A stretch of DNA of 64,000 nucleotides, from NCBI RefSeq assembly GCF_900105495.1, contig NZ_FNTF01000002.1, positions 4,208,501 to 4,272,500 on the forward strand. Reading direction: 5' to 3'. A program made the translations under genes and the position numbers. The notes beneath the pieces are model-generated. The model was not told the origin of the DNA, ran no database searches, and worked only from the letters and a program-made list of their open reading frames with translations. Each line of letters starts with the position of its first letter. Position 1 is the stretch's first letter. The stretch comes from Pseudomonas frederiksbergensis. GTDB lineage: Bacteria > Pseudomonadota > Gammaproteobacteria > Pseudomonadales > Pseudomonadaceae. This document shows positions 47,178-55,951 of this stretch, piece after piece.

Positions 47178-49694
47178 ATGTCCTCACGTGTCGCCAGCAA
47201 GTCGTCGGCCCTACCCGCCACTCGGATCAAAGCTCCGGCGTTGCTGATTCCCGCCCTGTTGCTGTTCGTCTCCGGTGCCGCAGCGCTGGTGTATCAGGTG
47301 CTGTGGATCAAGCAGCTGTCGCTGGTAGTCGGCGTCGAGGTGTACGCCATCACCACCGGGATCAGCGCCTTTTTTGCCGGGTTGGCGTTAGGCGGCTTGT
47401 TGTTCGGTCAATGGGCCGATCGCTTGCAAAAGCCGGTTCTGCTCTATGCAGGGCTTGAGGTGCTAGTGGCCGTGCTCGGTGTCGGTGCGACCTTTGCCAT
47501 GAGTCTCGCGGCCAGCCCATTTGCCTGGCTAGAGCAACATGTCGGTCTGCTCGCCTGGGTATTGCCGTTTGCGCTGGTGGGCATTCCGGCACTGCTGATG
47601 GGCGGCACCCTGCCGGTGCTGGTTCGCTCGTTGGCAGCAAACCCGCAACAGCTGGGCAAGGCCGGCGGGCAGCTCTATGCCGCGAACACCGCCGGGGCCA
47701 TCGCCGGCACCCTGCTCGCCGCGTTTGTGTTGATTGCGACCCTCGGTGTACGCGGCAGTGCCTTGGCGGCGGCGATGCTGAACCTGCTGGCCGCCGTCGG
47801 TGCCTTGTGGTTCCAACGCCACCGTTCACTGCCGAATGATGCTGCGCCGGTCAAGCACCACGCCGACAAAGCCCCCGATCGCGTTGCCTTGTGGCTGTAT
47901 TCAATTGCCGGTGGCGTGGCCCTCGGTTACGAAGTGGTCTGGTCGCAATCCATCGTGCAGTTCATGAGCACTCGCACTTACGCCTTTGCGGTGGTGCTGG
48001 CGACGTACCTCACCGGGCTGTTCCTCGGCAGCATGCTGCTGGCCCGTCGGGTTGAGCGCATTCGCGATCCCTGGGGAGTATTCGGCTTGTTGATTGCCGG
48101 TGCCGGGCTCGTCGCGTTGCTGGAAATCACCTTGCTCGGACGCTGGCTGGTGGTCGCCCAAAGCCTGGCTGAAACCTGGGTGTTGTCGTTGGGGGCGAGT
48201 GATCTGCTGGGGATGACCGCACGGTTTGTGGTGGCGGCAGTGAGCATCGTGTTTGTGCCGACCCTGTTGCTCGGCGCCGCATTTCCGCTGGCCCTGCGTT
48301 TGAGCGTCGGCCGCGAGCGGGTCGGTCAGGCGGTCGGCGCGGTGGTGGCGTTCAATACGCTGGGCGGGATTGTCGGGGTGATGCTCTGCGGCTTTGTGCT
48401 GATCCCGTTACTGGGGCTGGTCCGAACCCTGGGCCTGCTGGCGATTGTCGCCGCCGGGATTGGTTACTTCGCGGTGCGCAAGGGTCATGGGGTCAAGAAA
48501 GGCCGGCGCCAGGCGGTGGTCGCTATTGGACTATTGTCGATTGCGGTGGCCGTTTTTACGCCAGTGGACAAACTCGCCAGCCTGCTTCCCGGTGCACGCA
48601 ACGCGAAATTGGCGTTCTACGAGGAAGGACGCGGTGGGACCGTCGCCGTGGTCACCCAAGGCAGAGGACAAAAAGCGTTCCAGCGCTTGTACATCCAGGG
48701 CGTATCCAACACTGGCGACGCCATGCCGTCCCTGCGCTACATGCGTATTCAGGCGTTGCTGCCGCTGCTGATCCACAATGGCGAACCGCGCTCGGCGCTG
48801 GTGATCGGTTTTGGCACCGGCATCACCGCTGGCGCCCTGACGCGCTATCCGGGGCTGGAGCACCGTGTCGTGGCCGAGTTGCTGCCATCGGTGGTCAAAG
48901 CCGCGCCGTTGTTCAAAGGCAACTTCAATGCGGCCGCCGACCCCGGCGTTGACGTACGCCTGCAGGATGGCCGGCAGGAGCTGCTGCGCAACCCACAGCG
49001 CTACGACTTGATCACCCTCGAACCGCCGCCGCCCTCCGCTGCCGGGGTAGTGAATTTGTATTCACGGGACTTCTATCAGTTGGCCGCCAGTCGCCTGGAG
49101 AAACAAGGCCTGGTTGCTCAGTGGTTGCCGCTGCCCACCCAGAACATCGACGACTCGCGCTCACTGGTGCGCAGCTTTCTCGACGTCTTCCCCTACGCCA
49201 CCCTGTGGACCAGCGAGTTCCACGAAATGCTGCTGGTGGGCTCGATGGAACCGATCGAACTGGACGCGGCGAAAATCAGCCAACGCTTCCAACAGGACAC
49301 CGTGCGCAGCACCTTACAGGACGTGGGCATCGGCTCCGCTCCTGCGTTGCTCTCGACCTGGGTCACCGATCGTGCAGGCCTGGAGCGGTTCGCCGCCGAC
49401 GCCCAACCGGTGACCGACGATCAGCCGCGTATCGAATATGCGCCATGGGTGCGTGCCAAGGAGATCAGCCGCGTACTGCCAGCCCTGTTGGACCTGCGTA
49501 TAGCGCCACCGCTGGTGAATGCCGATGCAGGTTTCAACGAGCGAATGAACGCACACCAACAACGCCTGATGCAGTTCTATCGGGCGAGTCTGCATGCTTA
49601 TGACGGTGACCGGGACGCGTGGGCCAGGGATATTCGCGAGGTGATGCGTGGGGATGGGGGGAATCCGTATTTTCGGTGGTTTGTCGGGGAGTGA
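47178..49694 (+). CDS. Fused MFS-like membrane domain and spermidine synthase-like domain
   Basis: An 838-aa inner-membrane protein. The first half (about 20-470) has a dozen or so hydrophobic segments (LLIPALLLFVSGAAALVYQVLW and on). The C-terminal half is a SpeE-type aminopropyltransferase/methyltransferase fold with a nucleotide-binding glycine motif (VIGFGTGITAGAL, about 540), then the region DLITLEPPPPSAAGVVNLYS. In true SpeE the pocket has a conserved D; here the acidic post-motif region is divergent, so polyamine synthesis is not assured. The ribosome binding site is weak. It lies between two REPs, upstream of the multiheme cytochrome. Confidence 0.85.
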   Translation: MSSRVASKSSALPATRIKAPALLIPALLLFVSGAAALVYQVLWIKQLSLVVGVEVYAITTGISAFFAGLALGGLLFGQWADRLQKPVLLYAGLEVLVAVLGVGATFAMSLAASPFAWLEQHVGLLAWVLPFALVGIPALLMGGTLPVLVRSLAANPQQLGKAGGQLYAANTAGAIAGTLLAAFVLIATLGVRGSALAAAMLNLLAAVGALWFQRHRSLPNDAAPVKHHADKAPDRVALWLYSIAGGVALGYEVVWSQSIVQFMSTRTYAFAVVLATYLTGLFLGSMLLARRVERIRDPWGVFGLLIAGAGLVALLEITLLGRWLVVAQSLAETWVLSLGASDLLGMTARFVVAAVSIVFVPTLLLGAAFPLALRLSVGRERVGQAVGAVVAFNTLGGIVGVMLCGFVLIPLLGLVRTLGLLAIVAAGIGYFAVRKGHGVKKGRRQAVVAIGLLSIAVAVFTPVDKLASLLPGARNAKLAFYEEGRGGTVAVVTQGRGQKAFQRLYIQGVSNTGDAMPSLRYMRIQALLPLLIHNGEPRSALVIGFGTGITAGALTRYPGLEHRVVAELLPSVVKAAPLFKGNFNAAADPGVDVRLQDGRQELLRNPQRYDLITLEPPPPSAAGVVNLYSRDFYQLAASRLEKQGLVAQWLPLPTQNIDDSRSLVRSFLDVFPYATLWTSEFHEMLLVGSMEPIELDAAKISQRFQQDTVRSTLQDVGIGSAPALLSTWVTDRAGLERFAADAQPVTDDQPRIEYAPWVRAKEISRVLPALLDLRIAPPLVNADAGFNERMNAHQQRLMQFYRASLHAYDGDRDAWARDIREVMRGDGGNPYFRWFVGE

Positions 49695-49713
49695 TGCAGC
49701 GCCTGGCAGACCG

Positions 49714-49810
49714 TCATCGCGAGCAGGCTCGCTCCCACACTGGATCTGCGTTGATCACGCATTCTGTACACAACAGAGGTCAAATGTGGAAGCGGGCTTG
49801 CTCGCGAAGG
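49714..49810. repeat. Class A REP pair
   Basis: Left arm TCATCGCGAGCAGGCTCGCT (49714 on) with CCCACA, right arm TGTGGAAGCGGGCTTGCTCG (49785 on) with small changes. It lies between the spermidine-synthase-like and cytochrome genes. Confidence 0.85.
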
Positions 49811-49980
49811 GGCCCACAGCCTCAACGCATCACTTGGACTTGAGCTTCATCAGCCTTCATGACCTGGACGCTGCTCAGCACCTCACAACCATCATTTGAC
49901 AGGCGCCGGCCATCCGGCAAAGCTGCATCGAGCTTGAACGCGCGCCTGACGGCAAACGCACCCGTACTATGGAAGTCGCA

Positions 49981-52332
49981 ATGCCGAAACATAAAAATAA
50001 AGCAGTACAGCCAACCCCTGATTCGCCACCGACCTTGATTAACCGTTACCTGTTTCCCGTCACCCTCGGCGTTTTGCTGTTGGCTATCGCGGGCATCGGC
50101 TGGTTTCTGTTCAGCAGCAAACCGGCCCCCGTGAGCTATGCACCTGTCAGCACTCCGACCGTTCACCCAGTCAAACCGCAACCGGTCGTCGTGGCGCCGG
50201 CAACGATGGTCGATGAGCAACAATGCCAAGGCTGCCATAGCGAGCAGGTCAAGGACTGGCAAGGTTCCCATCACCAATTGGCGATGCAGGCGGCCAATGC
50301 CGAGACGATGCTCGGCGACTTCAATAACGTCACCTTCAAGGCGGAAAACGAAACCACCCGTTTCTCGCGCAAGGACGGCGGATTCTGGGTCAACACCCCT
50401 GGGATTGACGGCAAGAATGCCGACTTCAAGGTCGCCTACACCTTCGGCATCGCGCCGTTGCAGCAATACCTGATCGAGGTCGGCGAAGGTCGGTTGCAGG
50501 CACTCGGCGTGGCCTGGGATACCGAGAAGCATCGCTGGTTTCACCTCTATCCGGGCCAGGGGGTGAACTTCAAGGACCCGTTGCACTGGAGCAAGCCGAG
50601 CCAGAATGCCAACTTCATGTGCGTCGAGTGCCACACCACCGGTTACAAGCGCAATTTCGATGCTGCTAAAAACACCTTCGACAGCCACTGGAACAGCCTC
50701 GGTGTCGGCTGTCAGGCTTGCCACGGCCCGGCCTCCAGTCACCTGGAGTGGACGGCAAAAAAAGGTGACCTGGTCCATGCCGGTTTTGCCGTCGACTTGA
50801 AGGACAAGAACGCCACCGTCGAAATCGAAACCTGCGCCCGCTGCCACTCGCGCCGCGCGCCATTGGGCGACGGCTTCACCGCCGGCAAGCGTCTGATGGA
50901 TGACTATCTGCCGAGCACCCTGACCCGCGAGTTGTACGCATTGGACGGCAAGATCAAGGACGAAGTGTTCGAACACGGCTCCTTTGCCCAGAGCAAAATG
51001 TTCGACAAGGGTGTGCGTTGCAGCAACTGCCACAACCCGCACAGCACCGAGCTCAAGACACCGGGCAATGGTGTCTGCCTGCAATGCCACAACACCGCCG
51101 GCAAGACCTCGGTGGATGGCGTCGACGGCAAAGGGCTGCAAGCGAAGAACTACGATTCCATCGAACACACCCGCCACACCATGGGCCAGCCGGGTTCGCA
51201 GTGCGTGGATTGCCACATGCCCGGCAAGTTCTACATGGGTAATGACTTCAGGCATGACCACAGTTTCAGCATCCCCAACCCTGAGCGGGCGAAAAAACTC
51301 GGTACACCGGACGCTTGCCTGACCTGCCACCAAGGCAAGGCTGGCAACAAGGTCACCGAGCAATTCAAGCTTTGGAACACCACTACCGCACAGGCACCGC
51401 GTTACGACGAAAGCCTGTGGCTGATTCGCAACGGTCAGCCTGGCGCGGCACAAGCCTTGTACGAGCAGCTGCAACGCAGCCAATTGCCAGCGATTCAGCG
51501 CGCGACCCTACTCGCCGAGTTGCCGCTGTATCCCAGCGAACAGGCGTTGAAACTGGCCACTCAGGACTTGAGCCACCCGGCACCGCAAGTGCGTGAAAGC
51601 GCTGTTCGGGCGATCAGTGCGTTCCTGCCGCCGCCGGAGCGCGCATCGCTACTGACGCCATTGCTGGCCGACCCGGTGAAAGCTGTGCGGATAGCCGCAG
51701 CCCGGGACTTGCTGAGCGTGGCCCGTAATGGCTTGGGCAGCGCCCAAGACAACTGGAATGCAGCCATCGCCGAATACGAGGCGGTCCAGAAGAACCTGAG
51801 CGAACGCGCCGAAGCCAACCTCAACCTGGCCATGCTCTATCAGGCCAACGGTCGGAGCGGTGAAGTCGAAGCGTTGCTGCGCACTGCCCTGCAGCGCGAT
51901 CCGGATTTCTACCCGGCGCTGGTGACGCTGGCGCAATGGCTGGAGGCAAACGGACGCAGCCAGGAAGCTCAGGCGCTGCTGGCGCAGAGCCTGAAAGAAC
52001 ACCCGAATGCTGCGCTGCTGCAACACACTCAAGGCCTGTCGCTGGTGCGCGCAGGCAAATCAGCCCTGGCCATGCAGGTCCTGCGCAAGGCCGCGCAATT
52101 GGAACCTCAGAACGCGCAGTATGGGTATGTATTGGCCGTGGCACTGCACGACAGCGGCAAAGTCGATGAGGCCTGTGAAGAGCTGGAGCGGTTGCTGAAA
52201 GTGCAACCGGCCAATCGCAATGTTCGGTTGTCGTTGATCCAGTACTACCTGGATAACGGGCAGGAACCCAAGGCGCAGGTGCTGTTGCAGGGCTGGAAGA
52301 AAATGAACAGGGGAGATCCGGCGCTGAAGTAA
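49981..52332 (+). CDS. Octaheme c-type cytochrome with HEAT-like and TPR repeats
   Basis: A 783-aa membrane-anchored periplasmic protein. One N-terminal TM (about 27-47), then eight CxxCH heme motifs in order: CQGCH, CVECH, CQACH, CARCH, CSNCH, CLQCH, CVDCH, CLTCH (about residues 77-450). HEAT-like helices (about 500-570) and at least four TPR units (about 585-770) follow. The family is an electron-transfer or redox-sensing multiheme cytochrome; the partner is unknown. ATG 49981 is chosen because GGAAG lies 5 bases before it; an in-frame ATG at 49969 is the alternative. An orphan cbb3 oxidase subunit gene follows after 400 bp and a REP. Confidence 0.88.
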   Translation: MPKHKNKAVQPTPDSPPTLINRYLFPVTLGVLLLAIAGIGWFLFSSKPAPVSYAPVSTPTVHPVKPQPVVVAPATMVDEQQCQGCHSEQVKDWQGSHHQLAMQAANAETMLGDFNNVTFKAENETTRFSRKDGGFWVNTPGIDGKNADFKVAYTFGIAPLQQYLIEVGEGRLQALGVAWDTEKHRWFHLYPGQGVNFKDPLHWSKPSQNANFMCVECHTTGYKRNFDAAKNTFDSHWNSLGVGCQACHGPASSHLEWTAKKGDLVHAGFAVDLKDKNATVEIETCARCHSRRAPLGDGFTAGKRLMDDYLPSTLTRELYALDGKIKDEVFEHGSFAQSKMFDKGVRCSNCHNPHSTELKTPGNGVCLQCHNTAGKTSVDGVDGKGLQAKNYDSIEHTRHTMGQPGSQCVDCHMPGKFYMGNDFRHDHSFSIPNPERAKKLGTPDACLTCHQGKAGNKVTEQFKLWNTTTAQAPRYDESLWLIRNGQPGAAQALYEQLQRSQLPAIQRATLLAELPLYPSEQALKLATQDLSHPAPQVRESAVRAISAFLPPPERASLLTPLLADPVKAVRIAAARDLLSVARNGLGSAQDNWNAAIAEYEAVQKNLSERAEANLNLAMLYQANGRSGEVEALLRTALQRDPDFYPALVTLAQWLEANGRSQEAQALLAQSLKEHPNAALLQHTQGLSLVRAGKSALAMQVLRKAAQLEPQNAQYGYVLAVALHDSGKVDEACEELERLLKVQPANRNVRLSLIQYYLDNGQEPKAQVLLQGWKKMNRGDPALK

Positions 52333-52347
52333 GCCTTGCGCCAGGTC

Positions 52348-52495
52348 TGTAGCAGCTGTCGAGCAGCGCGAGGCTGCGTTCGGCGGCGAAGCCGTCGTAA
52401 ACCCTGTGTACCCGGATTACCTGACCCACCGAGTCGCTTGATTTCGCGACGGCTGCGCCGCCGAACGCAGCCTCGCGCTGCTCGGCAGCTGCTAC
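52348..52495. repeat. Class C REP-like long palindrome (148 bp)
   Basis: Left TGTAGCAGCTGTCGAGCAGC, right GCTGCTCGGCAGCTGCTAC, with inner arms GCGAGGCTGCGTTCGGCGGC and complement. The rest of the gap to 52732 holds no other recognised feature. Confidence 0.87.
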
Positions 52496-52731
52496 GGGTT
52501 TGGCGGTGCTTGTGGTAGCGACTATGGGCCCGCGACGCAGCGCGTTACAGATTCAGCCGAACGCTAAAAAACCGTATCAGGTTGTGCCAGATGGCCGCAG
52601 CGTTACCTCAAATCTGATCTGCATAAATGATGTTTTCCTGAGTCTGTTTTGTTTCCAGCAAGGTTTCTACAGTGCACGACATGCCAGTCCGGGTGGCCTG
52701 GCAAGACTTTGCAACCGTGGAAGCATTGACC

Positions 52732-54159
52732 ATGAGTACAGCAACAATCGGACAGGCCTATAACTACAAGGTCGTCCGCCAATTCATCGTGGCAACCGTG
52801 GTATGGGGTGTCGTGGGGATGGCGATGGGGGTATGGATCGCCTCGCAACTGGTGTGGCCCGAAATGAACCTCGACCTGCCATGGACCACCTTCGGGCGCT
52901 TGCGCCCGCTGCACACCAGCCTGGTGATTTTCGGCTTTGCCGGCAGCGCGCAGTTCGCCGCCAGTTACTACGCGGTGCAGCGTACCTGCCAGGTGCGGCT
53001 GTTTTCCGACAAGCTCGTGGCATTCACTTTCTGGGGCTGGCAATCGGTGATCGTGGTGATGCTGATCACCCTGCCGCTGGGTTACACCACCACCAAGGAA
53101 TACGCCGAGATCGAGTTCTCCGGCGCGGTGTGGATGACCGTGGTATGGGTCGCTTATGCGATCGTGTTTTTTACCACCGTGGTGCAGCGCAAGACCAAGC
53201 ACATCTACGTCGGCAACTGGTTCTTCGGCGCGTTTATCGTGGTGATCGCGATGCTGCACGTGGTCAATCACCTGTCGATTCCGGTGGACTGGTTCAAGTC
53301 CTATCCGGTGTACTCCGGGGCCACCGACGCCATGGTGCAGTGGTGGTACGGGCACAACGCAGTGGGTTTCTTCCTGACCACCGGGTTCCTGGGGATGATG
53401 TATTACTTCGTGCCGAAACAGGTTGGGCGGCCGGTGTATTCCTATCGGCTGTCGATCGTGCATTTCTGGGCGCTGATCACCTTGTACATCTGGGCCGGCC
53501 CGCATCACTTGCACTACACCGCGCTGCCGGACTGGGCGCAGTCGCTGGGCATGGCGATGTCGCTGATCCTGCTGGCACCGAGCTGGGGCGGGATGATCAA
53601 TGGCATGATGACGCTCTCGGGCGCCTGGCATAAATTACGCACCGACCCGATCCTGCGCTTTTTGGTGTTGTCCCTGGCCTTCTACGGCATGTCGACCTTC
53701 GAAGGGCCGATGATGGCGATCAAGACGGTCAATGCCCTCTCCCATTACACCGACTGGACCATCGGCCACGTCCACGCCGGCGCTTTGGGTTGGGTGGCGA
53801 TGATCACCTTCGGCGCGCTGTACCACATGATCCCGAAAGTCTTCGGGCGTTTACAGATGTACAGCACGCCGCTGATCAACCTGCACTTCTGGCTGGCGAC
53901 CATTGGCACCGTGCTGTACATCGCCTCGATGTGGGTCAACGGCATTACCCAGGGCTTGATGTGGCGAGCGATCAACGATGACGGCACGCTGACTTACTCC
54001 TTCGTCGAGGCCTTGCAGGCCAGCCATCCAGGATTCGTGGTGCGCTTCGTCGGCGGCGTGTTCTTCCTCAGCGGCATGTTGTTGATGGCTTACAACGTCT
54101 GGCGCACGGTGCGGGTTTCGGACATCGAAATGGCCCACCGCGAAGCGCAGATTGCCTGA
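52732..54159 (+). CDS. ccoN4: cbb3-type cytochrome c oxidase subunit I, orphan CcoN4-like
   Basis: A 475-aa heme-copper oxidase subunit with 12 TMs. Ligand motifs: [10 protein letters not shown] (low-spin heme His), [13 protein letters not shown] (CuB His), [13 protein letters not shown] (cross-linked Tyr region), [13 protein letters not shown] (CuB His pair) and [11 protein letters not shown] (heme b3/b ligands). Start [12 protein letters not shown] at 52732. No ccoO or ccoP follows, only a small membrane protein, matching the orphan ccoN4Q4 pair of P. aeruginosa (PA4133-PA4134), whose product can replace CcoN1/N2 and helps growth under cyanide or phenazines. Assignment to N4, not N3, is from gene pairing and memory. 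Confidence 0.9.
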   Translation: MSTATIGQAYNYKVVRQFIVATVVWGVVGMAMGVWIASQLVWPEMNLDLPWTTFGRLRPLHTSLVIFGFAGSAQFAASYYAVQRTCQVRLFSDKLVAFTFWGWQSVIVVMLITLPLGYTTTKEYAEIEFSGAVWMTVVWVAYAIVFFTTVVQRKTKHIYVGNWFFGAFIVVIAMLHVVNHLSIPVDWFKSYPVYSGATDAMVQWWYGHNAVGFFLTTGFLGMMYYFVPKQVGRPVYSYRLSIVHFWALITLYIWAGPHHLHYTALPDWAQSLGMAMSLILLAPSWGGMINGMMTLSGAWHKLRTDPILRFLVLSLAFYGMSTFEGPMMAIKTVNALSHYTDWTIGHVHAGALGWVAMITFGALYHMIPKVFGRLQMYSTPLINLHFWLATIGTVLYIASMWVNGITQGLMWRAINDDGTLTYSFVEALQASHPGFVVRFVGGVFFLSGMLLMAYNVWRTVRVSDIEMAHREAQIA

Positions 54160-54174
54160 GGCAAGGGGCTTGAG

Positions 54175-54396
54175 ATGATTGAGATCGTGCTGAATGTGTT
54201 GGGCGTCGTGGGGCTTTGGCTGGCAGTTGAATACTGCCTGAAACACCAGACGGCCGAGAGTCTGGATGAAGCCAGTTTGATTCCGTTTGCCGATGACCCG
54301 GAGGTGGCGCGGCGGGTGGAATTGGCGACGGGGAAAACCGTGAAGGCGGTGCCGCCGGAAGAAGCAAAACCGGGTTGGGGCAATCTCGAAATTTGA
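54175..54396 (+). CDS. Small membrane protein, CcoQ4-like
   Basis: A 73-aa protein: one N-terminal TM (about 2-20, IEIVLNVLGVVGLWLAVEY), then a soluble tail (ESLDEASLIPFADDPEVARRVELATGK). It starts 15 bp after ccoN4 with GGGGCTTGAG upstream, so the two are co-transcribed. Position and topology match the small gene paired with ccoN4 in P. aeruginosa. Its exact role in the oxidase is not established. Confidence 0.78.
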   Translation: MIEIVLNVLGVVGLWLAVEYCLKHQTAESLDEASLIPFADDPEVARRVELATGKTVKAVPPEEAKPGWGNLEI

Positions 54397-54404
54397 CGCC
54401 ACGA

Positions 54405-54511
54405 TGATCGTTCCCACGCTCTGCGTGGAAATGCCTCAAGGGACGCTCCGCGTTCCAATGGGACGCAGAGCGTCCCGGGCTGCATTCCCACGCAGAGCGT
54501 GGGGAACGATC
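54405..54511. repeat. Class D REP-like element
   Basis: Left TGATCGTTCCCACGCTCTGC, right GCAGAGCGTGGGGAACGATC; the centre is shorter than in the other copies. It lies between convergent genes. Confidence 0.86.
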
Positions 54512-54518
54512 TGTGACT

Positions 54519-55013
54519 TCAACTGCGCTCGCGGGGAATCAGGCTCTGCAACTGCTGCGCCAGAAAGTTCGCATCGAACGCAAAGGTATCCGGGTCTTTC
54601 AAGCCATTGGTCTTGCGCCATTGCCAGCTGCTGGACGGTGGCAGGCACACCAGCGAAATGCTGCCGTACCGCGCCGCTGTCAGGCCCATCACGGCCAGTG
54701 AAATCTGACCACCGGCACCCATCACATCCGGCACAAATTCCACCGGTTTGCCGGCGATCACAATGGACAGTTTCTCAGTCTTGAAGGTCGATGTTTCGAC
54801 CGGCACGCTCGGCCCCGAGGCGACATAAGCCTCGCGGCTCACCTCCAGAAGATTCGGCGCCTGGACCGGTTCCAGCCATTGCTGGATCTGACCGAACAGT
54901 TCACCAATGCGCGTCGCCCACACGGCCGATTGCGACTCGAACAGTTGTTTCTTGTGCGCTTCGCTTTCTGCGTAATGGCGAAGCATCTCACCCAGTTGCT
55001 GTACATCGTCCAT
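54519..55013 (-). CDS. Conserved hypothetical protein
   Basis: A 164-aa soluble protein with no signal or TM: a helical N-terminus (MDDVQQLGEMLRHYAESEAHKK) and a beta-rich C-terminal part (LSIVIAGKPVEFVPDVMGAGGQISLAVMG, then WQWRKTNGLKDPDTFAFDANFL). AAAGGAACACC precedes the ATG. The family was not recognised. It could be an immunity or effector-type small protein, but no partner gene is beside it; the AraC gene on the same strand is 69 bp upstream. Confidence 0.65.
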   Translation of the reverse strand: MDDVQQLGEMLRHYAESEAHKKQLFESQSAVWATRIGELFGQIQQWLEPVQAPNLLEVSREAYVASGPSVPVETSTFKTEKLSIVIAGKPVEFVPDVMGAGGQISLAVMGLTAARYGSISLVCLPPSSSWQWRKTNGLKDPDTFAFDANFLAQQLQSLIPRERS

Positions 55014-55082
55014 TGCGGTGTTCCTTTGTTGAAGCGGTGCTGCGGACTTTGAGCATGGCAGATGCGCGCTGCCGGCGTACGA

Positions 55083-55856
55083 CTAAAAGCGTGAACGGTA
55101 TTGGCTGGGGGTCATGGCCAGGTATTTGCGAAAGGCACTGCCCATGTGGGACTGATGGGCGAAGCCTGCGTCCAGGGCAATGTCGGCCAGGGCCAGGTCG
55201 GTGTGTTCGATCATCCGGCGTGCCGCCTGTAGCCGCACCTCAACGAGGTAAGCGTGGGGTGTCAGGCCGATGGCCCGGGTGAAGTCACGCAGAAAGCGCA
55301 GCTCGTTTTGCCCGTAGGTGGCGGCTAATTGTCCAAGGGTCAGGGGTTCGTGGAACTGCGCGGCGATCTGGTCCAGCACTCGGGTGAAAACCCTGGGCAT
55401 GACACGGTGCGCGGTATTGGCCTGCGGGTTCATCAAACCAACGAATTCCACCGCCCTTTGCTCAAGCGCCAGCCTGTCCGGTTGCGGAGCGAGCAACAGG
55501 CGCCGCAGCTCTCGACCCAGCATCAGCGCGCGGCGATTGCCTGAAGACTGCACACGGTGGTCAACCGAGGGTAAATGCTGATGGGCCAAGGGTTCCAGAC
55601 GCATCAGCAGATACTCGCCACCGCTGGCCGATTCGGAAAACACTTCCACGCCGACCGGGGTGTAAGCCAGCACGCCAGGCAAGGTGTCGAAATCCACCCG
55701 GTGATCCGAATCGATGGCGTGCACGCCCTGTTGACGTTCCAGCGTCACCCCAAGGGTTTGCCATTGCACAGGATCACGCGCGCTGTAAGCGGCGCGGGGC
55801 AAAAGCTGCAAGCAGAGCCTGCCGTCCAGCAGCTCTTGGCTCAGCACCGCTGGCAT
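55083..55856 (-). CDS. AraC family transcriptional regulator
   Basis: A 257-aa regulator. N-terminal cupin-like sensing domain (about 1-150), C-terminal AraC double HTH (about 165-257: LTLGQLAATYGQNELRFLRDF, then LALADIALDAGFAHQSHMGSAFRKYLAMTPSQYRSRF). Start MPAVLSQELL at 55856 with AGGAAA upstream; an in-frame ATG at 55919 overlaps the promoter region of the divergent racemase. The divergent gene 96 bp away is its likely target. Confidence 0.9.
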   Translation of the reverse strand: MPAVLSQELLDGRLCLQLLPRAAYSARDPVQWQTLGVTLERQQGVHAIDSDHRVDFDTLPGVLAYTPVGVEVFSESASGGEYLLMRLEPLAHQHLPSVDHRVQSSGNRRALMLGRELRRLLLAPQPDRLALEQRAVEFVGLMNPQANTAHRVMPRVFTRVLDQIAAQFHEPLTLGQLAATYGQNELRFLRDFTRAIGLTPHAYLVEVRLQAARRMIEHTDLALADIALDAGFAHQSHMGSAFRKYLAMTPSQYRSRF

Positions 55857-55951
55857 GTGAAATTTCCTGATAGATCGCGATGAAGAGCCACGGGTACTCT
55901 CAAATAAAGGCATGCTCAAAAATAAAGGGTTGCCATCAACAGGAGCACTAC

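Noticed and set aside
49822..51483. 553-codon open frame on the minus strand
   Set aside because: It is antisense to the octaheme cytochrome gene, whose eight CxxCH motifs prove the plus-strand reading.
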